From: an uncultured Elusimicrobia bacterium
GTDB taxonomy: Bacteria > Elusimicrobiota > Endomicrobiia > Endomicrobiales > Endomicrobiaceae
Assembly: GCA_900321055.1 (NCBI GenBank)
Contig: ONUQ01000110.1
Coordinates: forward strand, 1-18,978
Length of the DNA stretch: 18,978 nt
Direction: 5' to 3'
Below the pieces are notes generated by a model that saw only the letters and a program-made list of their open reading frames with translations, had not been told where the DNA came from and made no database searches. Below, piece by piece: positions 1 to 8,375 of the stretch. The position numbers and the translations under genes are program-made. Each line of letters opens with the position of its first letter. The stretch's first letter is position 1.

Positions 1-2223
1 AAACAAAATAATTTTTTAATGTCTATAATTTTAGATGATAAATTAAAAAATATAGCAATAGCCCTTTGTGATATTTCTACAGGAGATTTTTTTACATATA
101 GAACATTATTCTCAAATTTAGAAAATGAAATTACAAAATACAAACCTAATGAAATAATAGTTTCTCAAAAAGATTTCACAAATGAAAGATTACAAAATAT
201 TTTGCAAAAATTTGATATATTATCATCACCTATAAAAGATATTTATGTTGATAGCAGTTATTGTAACGACTTTATCAAAAAAACCCTAAATATTCAAACA
301 TTATCACATTTTAATATAGCAGATAAAAAGGATATAATTTCTGCAGTAGGTTCTATTTTTGTTTACATTAAAGAAAATCAGCCACAGACAATATCCATAT
401 TGCAAAATATAAAATTTATAGAAAGCAATGATTTTATGGTTTTGGATTATGTTGCCATAAAAAATTTAGAAATATTGAAAGCTTTATCTACTTTAAAACA
501 AGAAGGCTCATTACTTAATGCAATAGATTCCACCGTTACACCAATGGGTGCAAGATTATTAAGAAGTTGGTTAGTAAAGCCTTTATTGAATATTCAAGAA
601 ATAACTTACAGACAAAATAAAACTAAATTATTTATAGAAAATTCTTCTTTAAAAGATGAAGTTAGAGATGATTTAAAATCTGTCCATGATTTAGATAGAA
701 TTGTGTCAAGAATTGTTAGCGGCGGAGCTAATCCGAAAGAGATATTGTCTTTAAAAGATTCGTTAATTATTATAAACAATATATTAAAAAAATTAGAAAC
801 TGTTTCATATTTTAATAATAACATAGATATAAGTGTTGCTATAGAAATTATAAACAAAATAGAAAAATACATTGAACCGGAAGCTCCCATACTTTTAAAA
901 GACGGCTCTGTTATAAAAACAGGAATTTCGCAAGAGTTAGATGAATACAGATTGTTAAGTAAAGATGCAAAAAAATATATATCTGATTTAGAAACAAAAG
1001 AAAAGCAAAATACCGGAATATCTACATTAAAAATCGGTTATACATCTGTTTTCGGCTATTATATAGATGTAACAAAATCAAATATTCATTTAGTTCCTGC
1101 GAATTATATTAGAAAACAAACTCTTACAAATTCAGAAAGATATATTACTCAAGAATTAAAAACATTGGAAGAAAAAATAATTTCCGCACAGGATAAGATA
1201 ATTAAATTAGAAAGAGAAATCTATATATCTTTACGCCAAGAAATAGCAACCTATGCAAGTTATATATTAAATTTAGCATCTACGGTTGCAGAACTTGACA
1301 TATTTTTATCTTTTGCCGATAATGCAATAAAATACAACTATTGTTGTCCTTTAATTTCAAACAGTAAAAACTTAATTTTAAAAGATGCAAGACATCCGGT
1401 AGTGGAACAGATTTTAAAAACAGGAACATTTGTTGCAAATGATATTACATTAAATGACACAACAGACAGAGTAATAATCATAACCGGTCCGAATATGTCC
1501 GGTAAATCTACCTATTTAAGACAGACGGCATTAATAGTTATAATGGCACAGATAGGTTCTTTTGTTCCTTGTTCTTATGCAGAAATAGGAATAGTTGATA
1601 GAATATTTACAAGAATAGGAGCAGGAGATAATTTGGCAGGCGGAGAATCAACTTTTATGGTTGAAATGTCGGAAACGGCAAACATTTTAAATCAATATAC
1701 CGATAGAAGCTTGATTATTCTTGATGAAGTCGGTAGGGGAACATCTACTTATGATGGAATGTCTATTGCATGGGCAATAATAGAATCTTTTTCCGATACA
1801 AATATTAAGAAAAATAATGGAGCAAAAGTTTTGTTTGCTACACATTATTTTGAACTTACATCTTTAGCAAATAACAATGGTATAATAAATAAAAGTGTAG
1901 ATGTGAAAGAATGGAATGAAAATGTAATTTTTTTACATAAAATAGTTGACGGTGCAGCAGATAAATCTTATGGAATTCATGTGGCAAAAATTGCAGGATT
2001 ACCGTATACCGTAACAAAAAGAGCTACAGAAATATTAAGAGGATTAGAAAAAAACTTAAACAAAAATTTTTCAAAATTTGAAAAAGATATACAACAACCT
2101 ACTTTATTTACTTCAATTGAACCTGAAATTTTGATAGAATTAAGAGATACGGATATAGATAGTTTAAGACCGATAGATGCTTTAAAATTGTTATCCGAGT
2201 GGAAAGAAAAGTATAAAAAATAA
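1..2223 (+). CDS. mutS: DNA mismatch repair ATPase MutS (5' end outside window)
   Basis: MutS binds mismatches and small loops in DNA as a clamp and recruits MutL. The reading frame is open to base 1, and the residues before the first ATG (position 19) already align with the end of the mismatch-binding domain I, so that ATG is internal. About 740 codons are visible, covering domains II to V; the N-terminal domain with the Phe-x-Glu mismatch wedge is missing. The core segment starting TVTPMGARLL, at about 535, opens the lever domain. The ATPase domain has Walker A GPNMSGKST (1486-1512), the ABC-like signature GGESTFMVEM (about 1639-1668), Walker B LIILDEVGRGTS (1711-1746) and the switch histidine in ATHY (about 1837-1848). 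The C-terminus ends in the usual LRPIDALKLLSEWK motif, so the 3' end is complete. It lies 266 bp upstream of mutL on the same strand. Family assignment is secure. Confidence 0.97.
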   Translation, partial: KQNNFLMSIILDDKLKNIAIALCDISTGDFFTYRTLFSNLENEITKYKPNEIIVSQKDFTNERLQNILQKFDILSSPIKDIYVDSSYCNDFIKKTLNIQTLSHFNIADKKDIISAVGSIFVYIKENQPQTISILQNIKFIESNDFMVLDYVAIKNLEILKALSTLKQEGSLLNAIDSTVTPMGARLLRSWLVKPLLNIQEITYRQNKTKLFIENSSLKDEVRDDLKSVHDLDRIVSRIVSGGANPKEILSLKDSLIIINNILKKLETVSYFNNNIDISVAIEIINKIEKYIEPEAPILLKDGSVIKTGISQELDEYRLLSKDAKKYISDLETKEKQNTGISTLKIGYTSVFGYYIDVTKSNIHLVPANYIRKQTLTNSERYITQELKTLEEKIISAQDKIIKLEREIYISLRQEIATYASYILNLASTVAELDIFLSFADNAIKYNYCCPLISNSKNLILKDARHPVVEQILKTGTFVANDITLNDTTDRVIIITGPNMSGKSTYLRQTALIVIMAQIGSFVPCSYAEIGIVDRIFTRIGAGDNLAGGESTFMVEMSETANILNQYTDRSLIILDEVGRGTSTYDGMSIAWAIIESFSDTNIKKNNGAKVLFATHYFELTSLANNNGIINKSVDVKEWNENVIFLHKIVDGAADKSYGIHVAKIAGLPYTVTKRATEILRGLEKNLNKNFSKFEKDIQQPTLFTSIEPEILIELRDTDIDSLRPIDALKLLSEWKEKYKK

Positions 2224-2489
2224 ATTTTTATATAACGAACAAATATTGTGTTAAGAGAAATAAATTGCCCAAAACGGTAATAAAACTATTGCAAAAGAAT
2301 TTTTTTACGGATAAAGTTTTTTAATTTGATTATTGATTTTTATAAAAGTGAATTTTTGATTTTATGTTCTAAAAAAAAGCAATTGAATGGATTATGGATT
2401 TTATTGATTATGAAAAAATCATATAAAACAGAAAATATATTTATTAAAAAAAATATAATTTATAATAATAAAAAATTAAAGATAAAAAG
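2224..2489. other. mutS-mutL intergenic gap, no gene seen
   Basis: These 266 bases are extremely A+T-rich, with long A and T runs. The short open frames in them translate to low-complexity Lys/Asn/Ile/Phe strings and none has a plausible start with a ribosome-binding site. TATAAT-like hexamers occur at 2454-2459 and 2461-2466 just before mutL, but I could not pair either with a convincing -35, so a mutL promoter is possible and not shown. There is no clear GC-containing terminator hairpin after mutS. Confidence 0.5.
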
Positions 2490-4331
2490 ATGACAATAAA
2501 AATATTGGATGAAAAAACCATAAACAAAATTTCAGCAGGAGAAGTTGTTGAAAGACCTTTAAATGTTGTAAAAGAGCTGGTTGAAAACTCTCTTGATGCA
2601 AAGGCTACGACTATATCTATAGAGATAGAAAAAGCAGGTAAAAAACTTATATCACTAACTGATAACGGTTGTGGTATGAACAAAGATGATTTACAAATGT
2701 GCATTTACAGGCATGCTACGAACAAAATTACAAATTTTGATGATTTATCAAATCTTGTTTCTTTGGGATTTAGAGGAGAAGCACTGCCTTCAATCGCTTC
2801 AGTTTCAATGTTTTCAATAAAAACTCAGCAGAAAAATGAAAATTCCGGATGGAACTTATACATGGATGGAGAAACAACACCTAAAATAGAACCTTGGGCC
2901 GGAGCTTATGGAACCACGGTTGAAGTTAAAAATTTATTTTTCAACACTCCTGCAAGAGAAAAATTTTTAAAAAGTGATATTACGGAAAAATCAAAAATTA
3001 TTAGTTGTTTGGATGAAATAGCTCTTGTTAGAAATGATATTAATTTAAAATTAGTTTCAGACGGAAAGGTTATATTTGATTATCACAAAACCGATTCAAA
3101 AATAAAAAGAATAGAAGAAGTATTGGGTAAAAACATAGCGGAAAAACTAAAACAAATTTCTTTTTGTCATCCAAAAATAGAGATTGAAGGATATATTACA
3201 TCCAGAGAAAATTCATTATCACAAAAAAACATTCAATATTTATTTGTCAATGGCAGATGTGTTAATTATCCGAAATGGTTAATTCATGCAATAAATCAAG
3301 CATCTAAAGAAACGATTCCCGTAGGAAAATATGTCGGTTTAATAATGTTTTTAAAAACAAATCCTTCTGATATAGATATAAATGTTCATCCCACTAAAAG
3401 AGAAATAAAATTTGTAAACGAAAATCAAATGTATGAATTATTTTATAAATTTATAAAAAATTCTTTAGAATCAGATGCTCCAAGTAATATCATAAATATA
3501 AAAAATGATAGTAATAACATTAAAACAGATATTAATTCCGAAAACAAAATGAGTTCGTCCGTTCCATATTCGTATCCGCAAAATTATAAGTTTAATGGTG
3601 GTTATAGTCAGCCAAAACATTCACCGCGAAAATTCAATATTGAAGATTATAAAAACATTTATCAAACTACTGCTCCTGTTATAAATAAAGAAGAGAAAAC
3701 AAATACAGACTTAAAAGAAAATATTGAATTTAAACAAGAATCTTTTTTAAAACAAGAAGACAGTTTTAAATTTGTCGGACAAATTTTTGAAACATATATT
3801 CTGGTTGAAAAAGATAAGACTTTTTATATTATAGATCAACATGCAGCACAAGAAAGAGTCAGATATGAAATGTTCCTGATGCAATTAGAAAAACATTCTT
3901 TAAAAATTCAACAACTTTTAATTCCTGATGTTTTTGAACTGTCTAAACCAAAAACAATAATAATAAAAAATTATTTAGAAATATTCAAAAATTTAGGATT
4001 TGATATTGAAGAATTTGGAGAAAACAGTTTCAGATTAACTTCTTATCCGGCACTTTTAGGAAACAATATTGATTTTATTGAAATAATAGATGTATTGATT
4101 ACATTTTTGGAAGATGAAAAAAATATTGATATAGAACAAGTAAGAGAAAAAATAATACGAGCTTCTTGCAGAACAAGTATTAAAGCAGGAGACAAAATTT
4201 TTGATATTCAGGCAAAAGGATTGATAAGAGAATTGTTTGCTTGTAAAATGCCTTGGACATGTCCGCATGGCAGACCTACCGTGTATACTTTAACACTTTT
4301 AGATTTAGAAAAATTTTTTAAAAGAACATAA
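2490..4331 (+). CDS. mutL: DNA mismatch repair protein MutL, endonuclease type
   Basis: MutL links MutS recognition to strand incision. The N-terminal GHKL ATPase is complete: ISAGEVVERP (14-23), catalytic Glu and Asn in ENSLDA (32-37), DNGCGM (58-63), HATNKI (75-80) and GFRGEAL (93-99). A polar Asn/Ser/Lys-rich linker occupies roughly residues 335-420. The C-terminal dimerisation domain carries the metal-binding endonuclease signature DQHA-x2-E-x4-E (449-460), with supporting motifs ASCRTSIKAG (558-567) and CPHGRP (591-596). By family knowledge this means the protein nicks DNA itself, as in bacteria without MutH. At 613 residues its length is normal. The start is the ATG at 2490; only a poor purine stretch precedes it, but the next residues match the conserved MutL N-terminus. 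It is convergent with the acetyltransferase gene, with only 14 bp between the two stops. Confidence 0.97.
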   Translation: MTIKILDEKTINKISAGEVVERPLNVVKELVENSLDAKATTISIEIEKAGKKLISLTDNGCGMNKDDLQMCIYRHATNKITNFDDLSNLVSLGFRGEALPSIASVSMFSIKTQQKNENSGWNLYMDGETTPKIEPWAGAYGTTVEVKNLFFNTPAREKFLKSDITEKSKIISCLDEIALVRNDINLKLVSDGKVIFDYHKTDSKIKRIEEVLGKNIAEKLKQISFCHPKIEIEGYITSRENSLSQKNIQYLFVNGRCVNYPKWLIHAINQASKETIPVGKYVGLIMFLKTNPSDIDINVHPTKREIKFVNENQMYELFYKFIKNSLESDAPSNIINIKNDSNNIKTDINSENKMSSSVPYSYPQNYKFNGGYSQPKHSPRKFNIEDYKNIYQTTAPVINKEEKTNTDLKENIEFKQESFLKQEDSFKFVGQIFETYILVEKDKTFYIIDQHAAQERVRYEMFLMQLEKHSLKIQQLLIPDVFELSKPKTIIIKNYLEIFKNLGFDIEEFGENSFRLTSYPALLGNNIDFIEIIDVLITFLEDEKNIDIEQVREKIIRASCRTSIKAGDKIFDIQAKGLIRELFACKMPWTCPHGRPTVYTLTLLDLEKFFKRT

Positions 4332-4345
4332 ACTAAATTAAAATT

Positions 4346-4792
4346 TTATTTTATTATAATTTTTTTCATAAGAAGGGCTGTTTCTTTATTTTTGTAATAG
4401 TTTATTCTTTTATTATAGCTTATAAAACCATATTTTAAATATAAATTTATTGCAGATTTATTATTTTGCCCGACTTCAAGATAAACGGTTTTTATGTTAT
4501 TTTTAATTAATTCATCTATTGTTTTTTCAAAAAGATATTTTCCAAATTTTTGTTGTTGAAAATTTTTATCAATAACAATATTTAGAATTTCAGCTTCATC
4601 AAGTATCTGTTGATATATTATATATCCTATTATCCTGTCTTCAAGAGTTAATATTTTAAAATTTGAGTTTTTATTATTAAGTTCTGCTATAAACATTTGC
4701 TTTGTCCAATTATAACAGGAACTGTTTTTATCTATTTCAAAAACTTTATCTATATGTTCAACTAAACATTTTTTTATACTTAAATTTCTCAT
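4346..4792 (-). CDS. rimI: RimI-type GNAT N-acetyltransferase
   Basis: This is a 148-residue single-domain GNAT enzyme. Proteins of this kind transfer acetyl from acetyl-CoA; RimI acetylates the N-terminal residue of ribosomal protein S18. Visible features are Trp29 and the F-x-x-EL stretch (34-38) of the acceptor side, the beta4 strand AEILNIVID (67-75), the acetyl-CoA pyrophosphate loop QQKFGK (80-85), then LEVGQNNKSAINLYLKYGF (105-123), a RimI-like run ending in the conserved Tyr-Gly-Phe. The C-terminus RINYYKNKETALLM follows the usual R-x-x-YY…AL-x-M pattern of RimI. No Shine-Dalgarno is visible before the ATG. The gene stands alone, sharing a 115-bp divergent spacer with nfnA. The GNAT fold is certain; the exact substrate is inferred from the motif pattern and length. 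Confidence 0.85.
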   Translation of the reverse strand: MRNLSIKKCLVEHIDKVFEIDKNSSCYNWTKQMFIAELNNKNSNFKILTLEDRIIGYIIYQQILDEAEILNIVIDKNFQQQKFGKYLFEKTIDELIKNNIKTVYLEVGQNNKSAINLYLKYGFISYNKRINYYKNKETALLMKKIIIK

Positions 4793-4850
4793 GATACAAT
4801 ATAATACAATTTTTATAATATAAAAAAAATAAAATATTACTTAAAAAAAT

Positions 4851-4879
4851 TTGTTATTTTATTATAAAAGATATATAAT
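4851..4879 (+). promoter_or_regulatory. sigma70-type promoter for nfnAB
   Basis: A -35 element TTGTTA (4851-4856, four of six consensus matches) is separated by exactly 17 bp from a perfect -10 TATAAT (4874-4879). Transcription would begin near 4886, giving a leader of about 22 nt before the nfnA ATG at 4908, where a weak GGTAGAG purine stretch (4898-4904) could serve as ribosome-binding site. The background is so A+T-rich that chance -10 matches are common; the correct spacing and position raise confidence. Confidence 0.6.
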
Positions 4880-4907
4880 AATTAAAATTTATATTTGGTA
4901 GAGAATT

Positions 4908-5759
4908 ATGTTTAAAATTATAAAAAAAGAAGTTTTATCGTCGGTGATAAAAAGTTTTGAGATTGAAGCAAAAGATATTGCAAAAAATATCAAACCCGGT
5001 CAATTTATAGTTCTACGGTTAAACGAAAAAGGAGAACGTTTTCCGTTGACGGTTGCAGGAACGAATTTAGAAAAAGGAACTATAAAAATCATATTCCAGG
5101 AAGCAGGAAAATCCACAACCCAACTTGGAACATTAAAAGAGGGTGACTACATTAGAGATATAGTCGGACCTTTAGGACAACCGACGGAAATTAAAAATTT
5201 TGGAACGGTTGTTGCTTTAGCAGGGGGAGTAGGAACGGCAGAACTTTTGCCTGTTATCAGTGCATTATTGAAAGCAGGTAACAAAGTTATAACAATAGTT
5301 GGTGCAAGAAATAAAAGTTTGTTATTAATGCAGGAAGAACTCAAAGAACATTCTTCTGAACTTTTAGTTGCTACTGACGATGGCTCTTACGGAATAAAAG
5401 GTTTTGTTACTACGGTACTGGCTGATGTAATAAAAAAAGAAAAAGTTAGTATTGTATATGCAATAGGTCCGGTTCCTATGATGAAAGCTGTATCAAATAT
5501 GACAAAAGATTATAATTTAAAAACTCTCGTATCACTAAATCCTATAATGGTTGATGGCACCGGGATGTGTGGTGCATGTAGAGTTAGTGTAAATAAAGAA
5601 ATCAAATTTGCTTGTGTTGACGGTCCGGAATTTGATGGTCACCTGGTAGATTGGGAAGAACTTACAAATAGATTGAGAGCTTTCAAAGAAAATGAAAAAT
5701 TGGCTTTGGAAAAATATAAAGATATTCTCAATATGGAGTGCAAATGTCACAAAGAATAA
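4908..5759 (+). CDS. nfnA: NADH-dependent ferredoxin:NADP+ oxidoreductase, small subunit (NfnA-like)
   Basis: This 283-residue protein has the layout of NfnA and related sulfide/dihydroorotate-dehydrogenase electron-transfer subunits. An N-terminal beta-barrel FAD domain has RFPLTVA (44-50), an NAD-binding domain begins with GGVGTAEL (106-113), and a C-terminal [2Fe-2S] site follows. The cluster region has Asp216, Cys221, Cys224 and Cys236 (DGTGMCGAC…C), matching the Asp-plus-three-Cys coordination known for Nfn. In Nfn this subunit oxidises NADH and passes electrons to the large subunit, which bifurcates between ferredoxin and NADP(H). Its 3' end overlaps nfnB by 16 bp, so the two are probably translationally coupled. 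The alternative reading is a subunit of a sulfide dehydrogenase or of a glutamate-synthase-like enzyme; the pairing with the next gene favours Nfn. Confidence 0.88.
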   Translation: MFKIIKKEVLSSVIKSFEIEAKDIAKNIKPGQFIVLRLNEKGERFPLTVAGTNLEKGTIKIIFQEAGKSTTQLGTLKEGDYIRDIVGPLGQPTEIKNFGTVVALAGGVGTAELLPVISALLKAGNKVITIVGARNKSLLLMQEELKEHSSELLVATDDGSYGIKGFVTTVLADVIKKEKVSIVYAIGPVPMMKAVSNMTKDYNLKTLVSLNPIMVDGTGMCGACRVSVNKEIKFACVDGPEFDGHLVDWEELTNRLRAFKENEKLALEKYKDILNMECKCHKE

Positions 5760-7114
5760 AGATGGTTGAAAGAGAACCAAATATAAGAAATAAAGATTTT
5801 GAAGAAGTTAATTTAGGGTATACCGATGAACAAGCATTACTTGAAGCAAAGAGGTGCTTGCATTGTAAAAATCCTATGTGTATGACAGGTTGTCCTGTTG
5901 AAGTAAATATTGCGGAATTTATACATTATTTAGCTAACAATGATCAGGCAGGTGCCATAAAAATTATAAAAGATAAAAGTAATTTACCTGCTGTTTGCGG
6001 TAGGGTGTGTCCTCAAGAAAAGCAATGTGAAAGCAAATGTATATTAGGTATCAAACAAGAACCTATTGCTATAGGTAATCTTGAAAGATATGCGGCAGAT
6101 TGGGCTTCCAAAAACATTAAAGAAGAAAAATATAACATAAAACCTAACGGTAAAAAAGTAGCAGTAGTGGGGTCAGGACCGGCAGGTCTTACATGTGCGG
6201 GAGATTTAGCAAAGCTGGGATATGATGTTACAATATTTGAATCTTTGCACGATAGCGGAGGAGTTTTAAGATATGGTATTCCTGAATTTAGGTTACCGGT
6301 TGCAGTTTTAGATAAAGAAGTAGAATCATTAAAAAATCTTGGAATAAAGTTTATATTCAATTATTTAATTGGCAGAACAAAAACAGTTGAAGATTTATTA
6401 GAAGAAGGTTTTGAAGCAATATTTGTTGGAACAGGAGCAGGACTTCCTACTTTTCCGGGAGTAGAAGGTGAAAATCTTAATAACATTTATTCTGCTAACG
6501 AATTTTTAGTTAGAATAAATTTAATGAATGCTTTTCAATTTCCGGAATATGATACTCCTGTTCATAAAGGTAAGAATGTTGTTGTTATCGGTGGGGGAAA
6601 CACCGCAATGGATTCCGTTAGGACAGCAAAAAGAATTGGAGCTGAGACTGTAAAATTAGTCTATAGAAGAACACAAAATGAAATGCCGGCAAGACTTGAA
6701 GAAAGAAAGCATGCATTGGAAGAAGGTATAGAATTTATAGAGTTAACTGCACCAACAAAATTTATTGCTGATGATAAAGGTTTTGTAAAAGCGGTAGAAT
6801 GTGTAAAGATGAAATTAACAGAACCTGATGTTTCCGGAAGAAGAAAACCTATAGAAATAGAAGGCTCAAACTTCATAATAGAAACAGATTTAGTAGTTCT
6901 TGCTTTAGGATTAAATCCTAATCCGATATTACCTTCATTGACGAAGGGACTTGAAACAGACAAAAAAGGTCATTTGATTGTTGATGATAAGTTTATGACA
7001 ACAAGAAAAGGTATTTTTGCCGGTGGAGATATAGCAGGCGGTAGCACTGTTATTCAAGCTATGGGTATGGGCAAACAAGCAGCAAAAAATATTCACAAAT
7101 ATTTGAATAATTAG
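5744..7114 (+). CDS. nfnB: NADPH-binding bifurcating subunit NfnB (glutamate synthase small-chain family)
   Basis: This 456-residue flavoprotein is the large subunit of the Nfn transhydrogenase, which in this family interconverts NADH plus reduced ferredoxin with two NADPH. An N-terminal ferredoxin-like domain has two cysteine sets, C38/C41/C46/C50 and C85/C89/C95/C99, fitting two [4Fe-4S] clusters. The FAD-binding GSGPAG lies at 143-148, the NADPH-binding GGGNTAMD at 283-290, and the second FAD motif GIFAGGDIAGGS near the C-terminus. I chose the ATG at 5744 because a GGAG at 5735-5738 sits 5 nt upstream; an in-frame GTG at 5738 overlaps that Shine-Dalgarno and is less likely. The gene follows nfnA directly. 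No glutamate synthase large subunit is adjacent, which argues against GltD. Family identity is secure and the physiological role is good inference. Confidence 0.9.
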   Translation: MSQRIKMVEREPNIRNKDFEEVNLGYTDEQALLEAKRCLHCKNPMCMTGCPVEVNIAEFIHYLANNDQAGAIKIIKDKSNLPAVCGRVCPQEKQCESKCILGIKQEPIAIGNLERYAADWASKNIKEEKYNIKPNGKKVAVVGSGPAGLTCAGDLAKLGYDVTIFESLHDSGGVLRYGIPEFRLPVAVLDKEVESLKNLGIKFIFNYLIGRTKTVEDLLEEGFEAIFVGTGAGLPTFPGVEGENLNNIYSANEFLVRINLMNAFQFPEYDTPVHKGKNVVVIGGGNTAMDSVRTAKRIGAETVKLVYRRTQNEMPARLEERKHALEEGIEFIELTAPTKFIADDKGFVKAVECVKMKLTEPDVSGRRKPIEIEGSNFIIETDLVVLALGLNPNPILPSLTKGLETDKKGHLIVDDKFMTTRKGIFAGGDIAGGSTVIQAMGMGKQAAKNIHKYLNN

Positions 7115-7131
7115 AATAATAAATGATGCTC

Positions 7132-7183
7132 AATACCTCAAAAATTCCATATGGATTTTTTGCAAAAATTAATACCTCAAAAA
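7132..7183 (+). repeat. 13-bp direct repeat pair in the aroC leader
   Basis: The sequence AATACCTCAAAAA occurs exactly twice, at 7132-7144 and 7171-7183, 39 bp apart start to start, in the 103-bp nfnB-aroC gap. A hairpin lies between the copies, and TGCTC (7127-7131) and GAGCA (7189-7193) bracket the whole unit. The ATACCTC part of each copy can pair with the aroC Shine-Dalgarno region at 7204-7210 in six of seven positions. Whether this is an operator pair, a translational control element or chance is not decidable from sequence alone. Confidence 0.5.
7139..7162 (+). terminator. possible hairpin terminator after nfnB
   Basis: An imperfect stem of about ten positions with one T·T mismatch closes on the palindrome CCATATGG (7147-7154), with an A run on the left arm and six Ts (7156-7161) on the right. 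The A-run/stem/T-run form resembles a short rho-independent terminator that could end nfnAB transcription before aroC. The stem is weak and A+T-rich, and it lies between the two direct-repeat copies, so it may instead belong to an aroC leader structure. Confidence 0.3.
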
Positions 7184-7217
7184 AAATAGAGCAATTTTTT
7201 AAGGAGATATAATAAAA

Positions 7218-8375
7218 ATGATTAGATTTACAACGGCCGGAGAATCACATGGACAAGCAATACTGGCAATACTTGAAGGTATTCCGTCAGGGTTAAATAT
7301 AAATAGTGAAGATATAGATGTTGATCTTGCCAGAAGACAAAAAGGTTATGGTAGGGGTAACAGAATGAGAATAGAAACCGATCAAGTTAATATCTTGTCC
7401 GGAGTTAGATATGCAAGAACTTTGGGTTCACCCATAACACTTCTTATTTATAACAAAGATTGGGAAAATTGGCAAGCTGTTATGTCTCCAACATCTGTTG
7501 ATATAGATGGTAAGTATCTTCAAAAACCAAGACCGGGACATGCGGATTTAGTGGGATTAATGAAATATGGAGTTAATGATTTTAGAGATATTTTAGAAAG
7601 AGCATCCGCAAGAGAAACAGCAGCAAGAGTTGCAGTCGGGGCTGTTTGCAGAGAATTGTTAAAAGAGTTTAGAATAAATATTTACTCTTATGTTACCTCA
7701 ATAGGAAAAGTTTCGGCAAATTTAAGCACAATTGATAAAAAACATATACAACATTTAACAGAAATGTCTTTTGTAAGATGTCCGGATAAAGTTGCATCAA
7801 AAAAAATGATTCAAGCAATAAAACAAGCATCTAAAAACGGTGATACTTTAGGCGGAAAATTTAAAATTATAGCAGAAAATGTTCCTATAGGACTTGGAAG
7901 CCATACACAATGGGACTTAAAACTTGATGGGAGACTTGCCCAAAGTTTGATGTCTATTCAAGCCATAAAAGCAGTTGAATTTGGATTAGGAACCGATTTT
8001 TCAAAAGTTTTGGGTTCTTTAGCTCATGATGAAATCTTTTATTCAAACAAAAATGGTTTTTATAGAACTACTAATAGAGCCGGTGGAACTGAAGGGGGAA
8101 TGAGTAACGGACAAGATATTGAAATAACATGTACAATGAAACCTATTCCTTCATTAATAAAACAATTAAAATCTGTAAATATACATACCAAGAAGCCAGA
8201 TAAAGCAGAAGCTGTTAGAAGTGATGTTTGTGCAGTTCCTGCTGCAGGAGTTGTAGGTGAAGCTGCTGTAGCTTATGAACTGGCAAGAGCTATGGTAGAA
8301 AAGTTTGGCGGAGATTCTTTAGAAGATATGAAAAAAAATTATAAATCTTATATTTCAAGGATAAAAGGATTATAA
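7218..8375 (+). CDS. aroC: chorismate synthase
   Basis: AroC converts 5-enolpyruvylshikimate-3-phosphate to chorismate using reduced FMN, the last step of the shikimate pathway, in the cytoplasm. The 385 residues span the whole family. The N-terminus carries the hallmark GESHG (8-12) with its catalytic His, followed by the Arg-rich RRQKGYGRGNRMRIE segment. The central ERASARETAARVAVGAV and the C-terminal RSDVCAVPAAGVVGEA are the two other family signatures. A strong Shine-Dalgarno, AAGGAG (7201-7206), precedes the ATG, the best one seen among the + strand genes of the window. The stop shares its last A with the ATG of aroK (TAATG), so the two are translationally coupled. No shortening or missing key residue is seen. 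Confidence 0.97.
   Translation: MIRFTTAGESHGQAILAILEGIPSGLNINSEDIDVDLARRQKGYGRGNRMRIETDQVNILSGVRYARTLGSPITLLIYNKDWENWQAVMSPTSVDIDGKYLQKPRPGHADLVGLMKYGVNDFRDILERASARETAARVAVGAVCRELLKEFRINIYSYVTSIGKVSANLSTIDKKHIQHLTEMSFVRCPDKVASKKMIQAIKQASKNGDTLGGKFKIIAENVPIGLGSHTQWDLKLDGRLAQSLMSIQAIKAVEFGLGTDFSKVLGSLAHDEIFYSNKNGFYRTTNRAGGTEGGMSNGQDIEITCTMKPIPSLIKQLKSVNIHTKKPDKAEAVRSDVCAVPAAGVVGEAAVAYELARAMVEKFGGDSLEDMKKNYKSYISRIKGL

Noticed and set aside
19..21. ATG at 19 as the real start of mutS
   Set aside because: The frame is open through base 1, and the residues just before this Met align with the conserved end of MutS domain I, so the gene continues upstream of the window.
2300..2493. Open + strand frame running into the mutL start with an ATGA overlap
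   Set aside because: Its translation is almost entirely Lys, Asn, Ile, Phe and Leu, its only ATG is late, and no ribosome-binding site or recognisable motif is present. The overlap is most likely chance in A+T-rich DNA.
5738..5740. GTG at 5738 as the nfnB start
   Set aside because: It overlaps the GGAG that is ideally placed for the ATG at 5744, and it has no ribosome-binding site of its own.
6013..6963. Long antisense open frames inside nfnB
   Set aside because: They lie wholly opposite a well-conserved gene, have no recognisable domain and are expected from its codon bias. The same applies to antisense frames in mutS, mutL and the RND genes.
7132..7183. Two spaced repeats as a CRISPR remnant
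   Set aside because: There are only two 13-bp copies, one spacer, no third repeat and no cas genes nearby.
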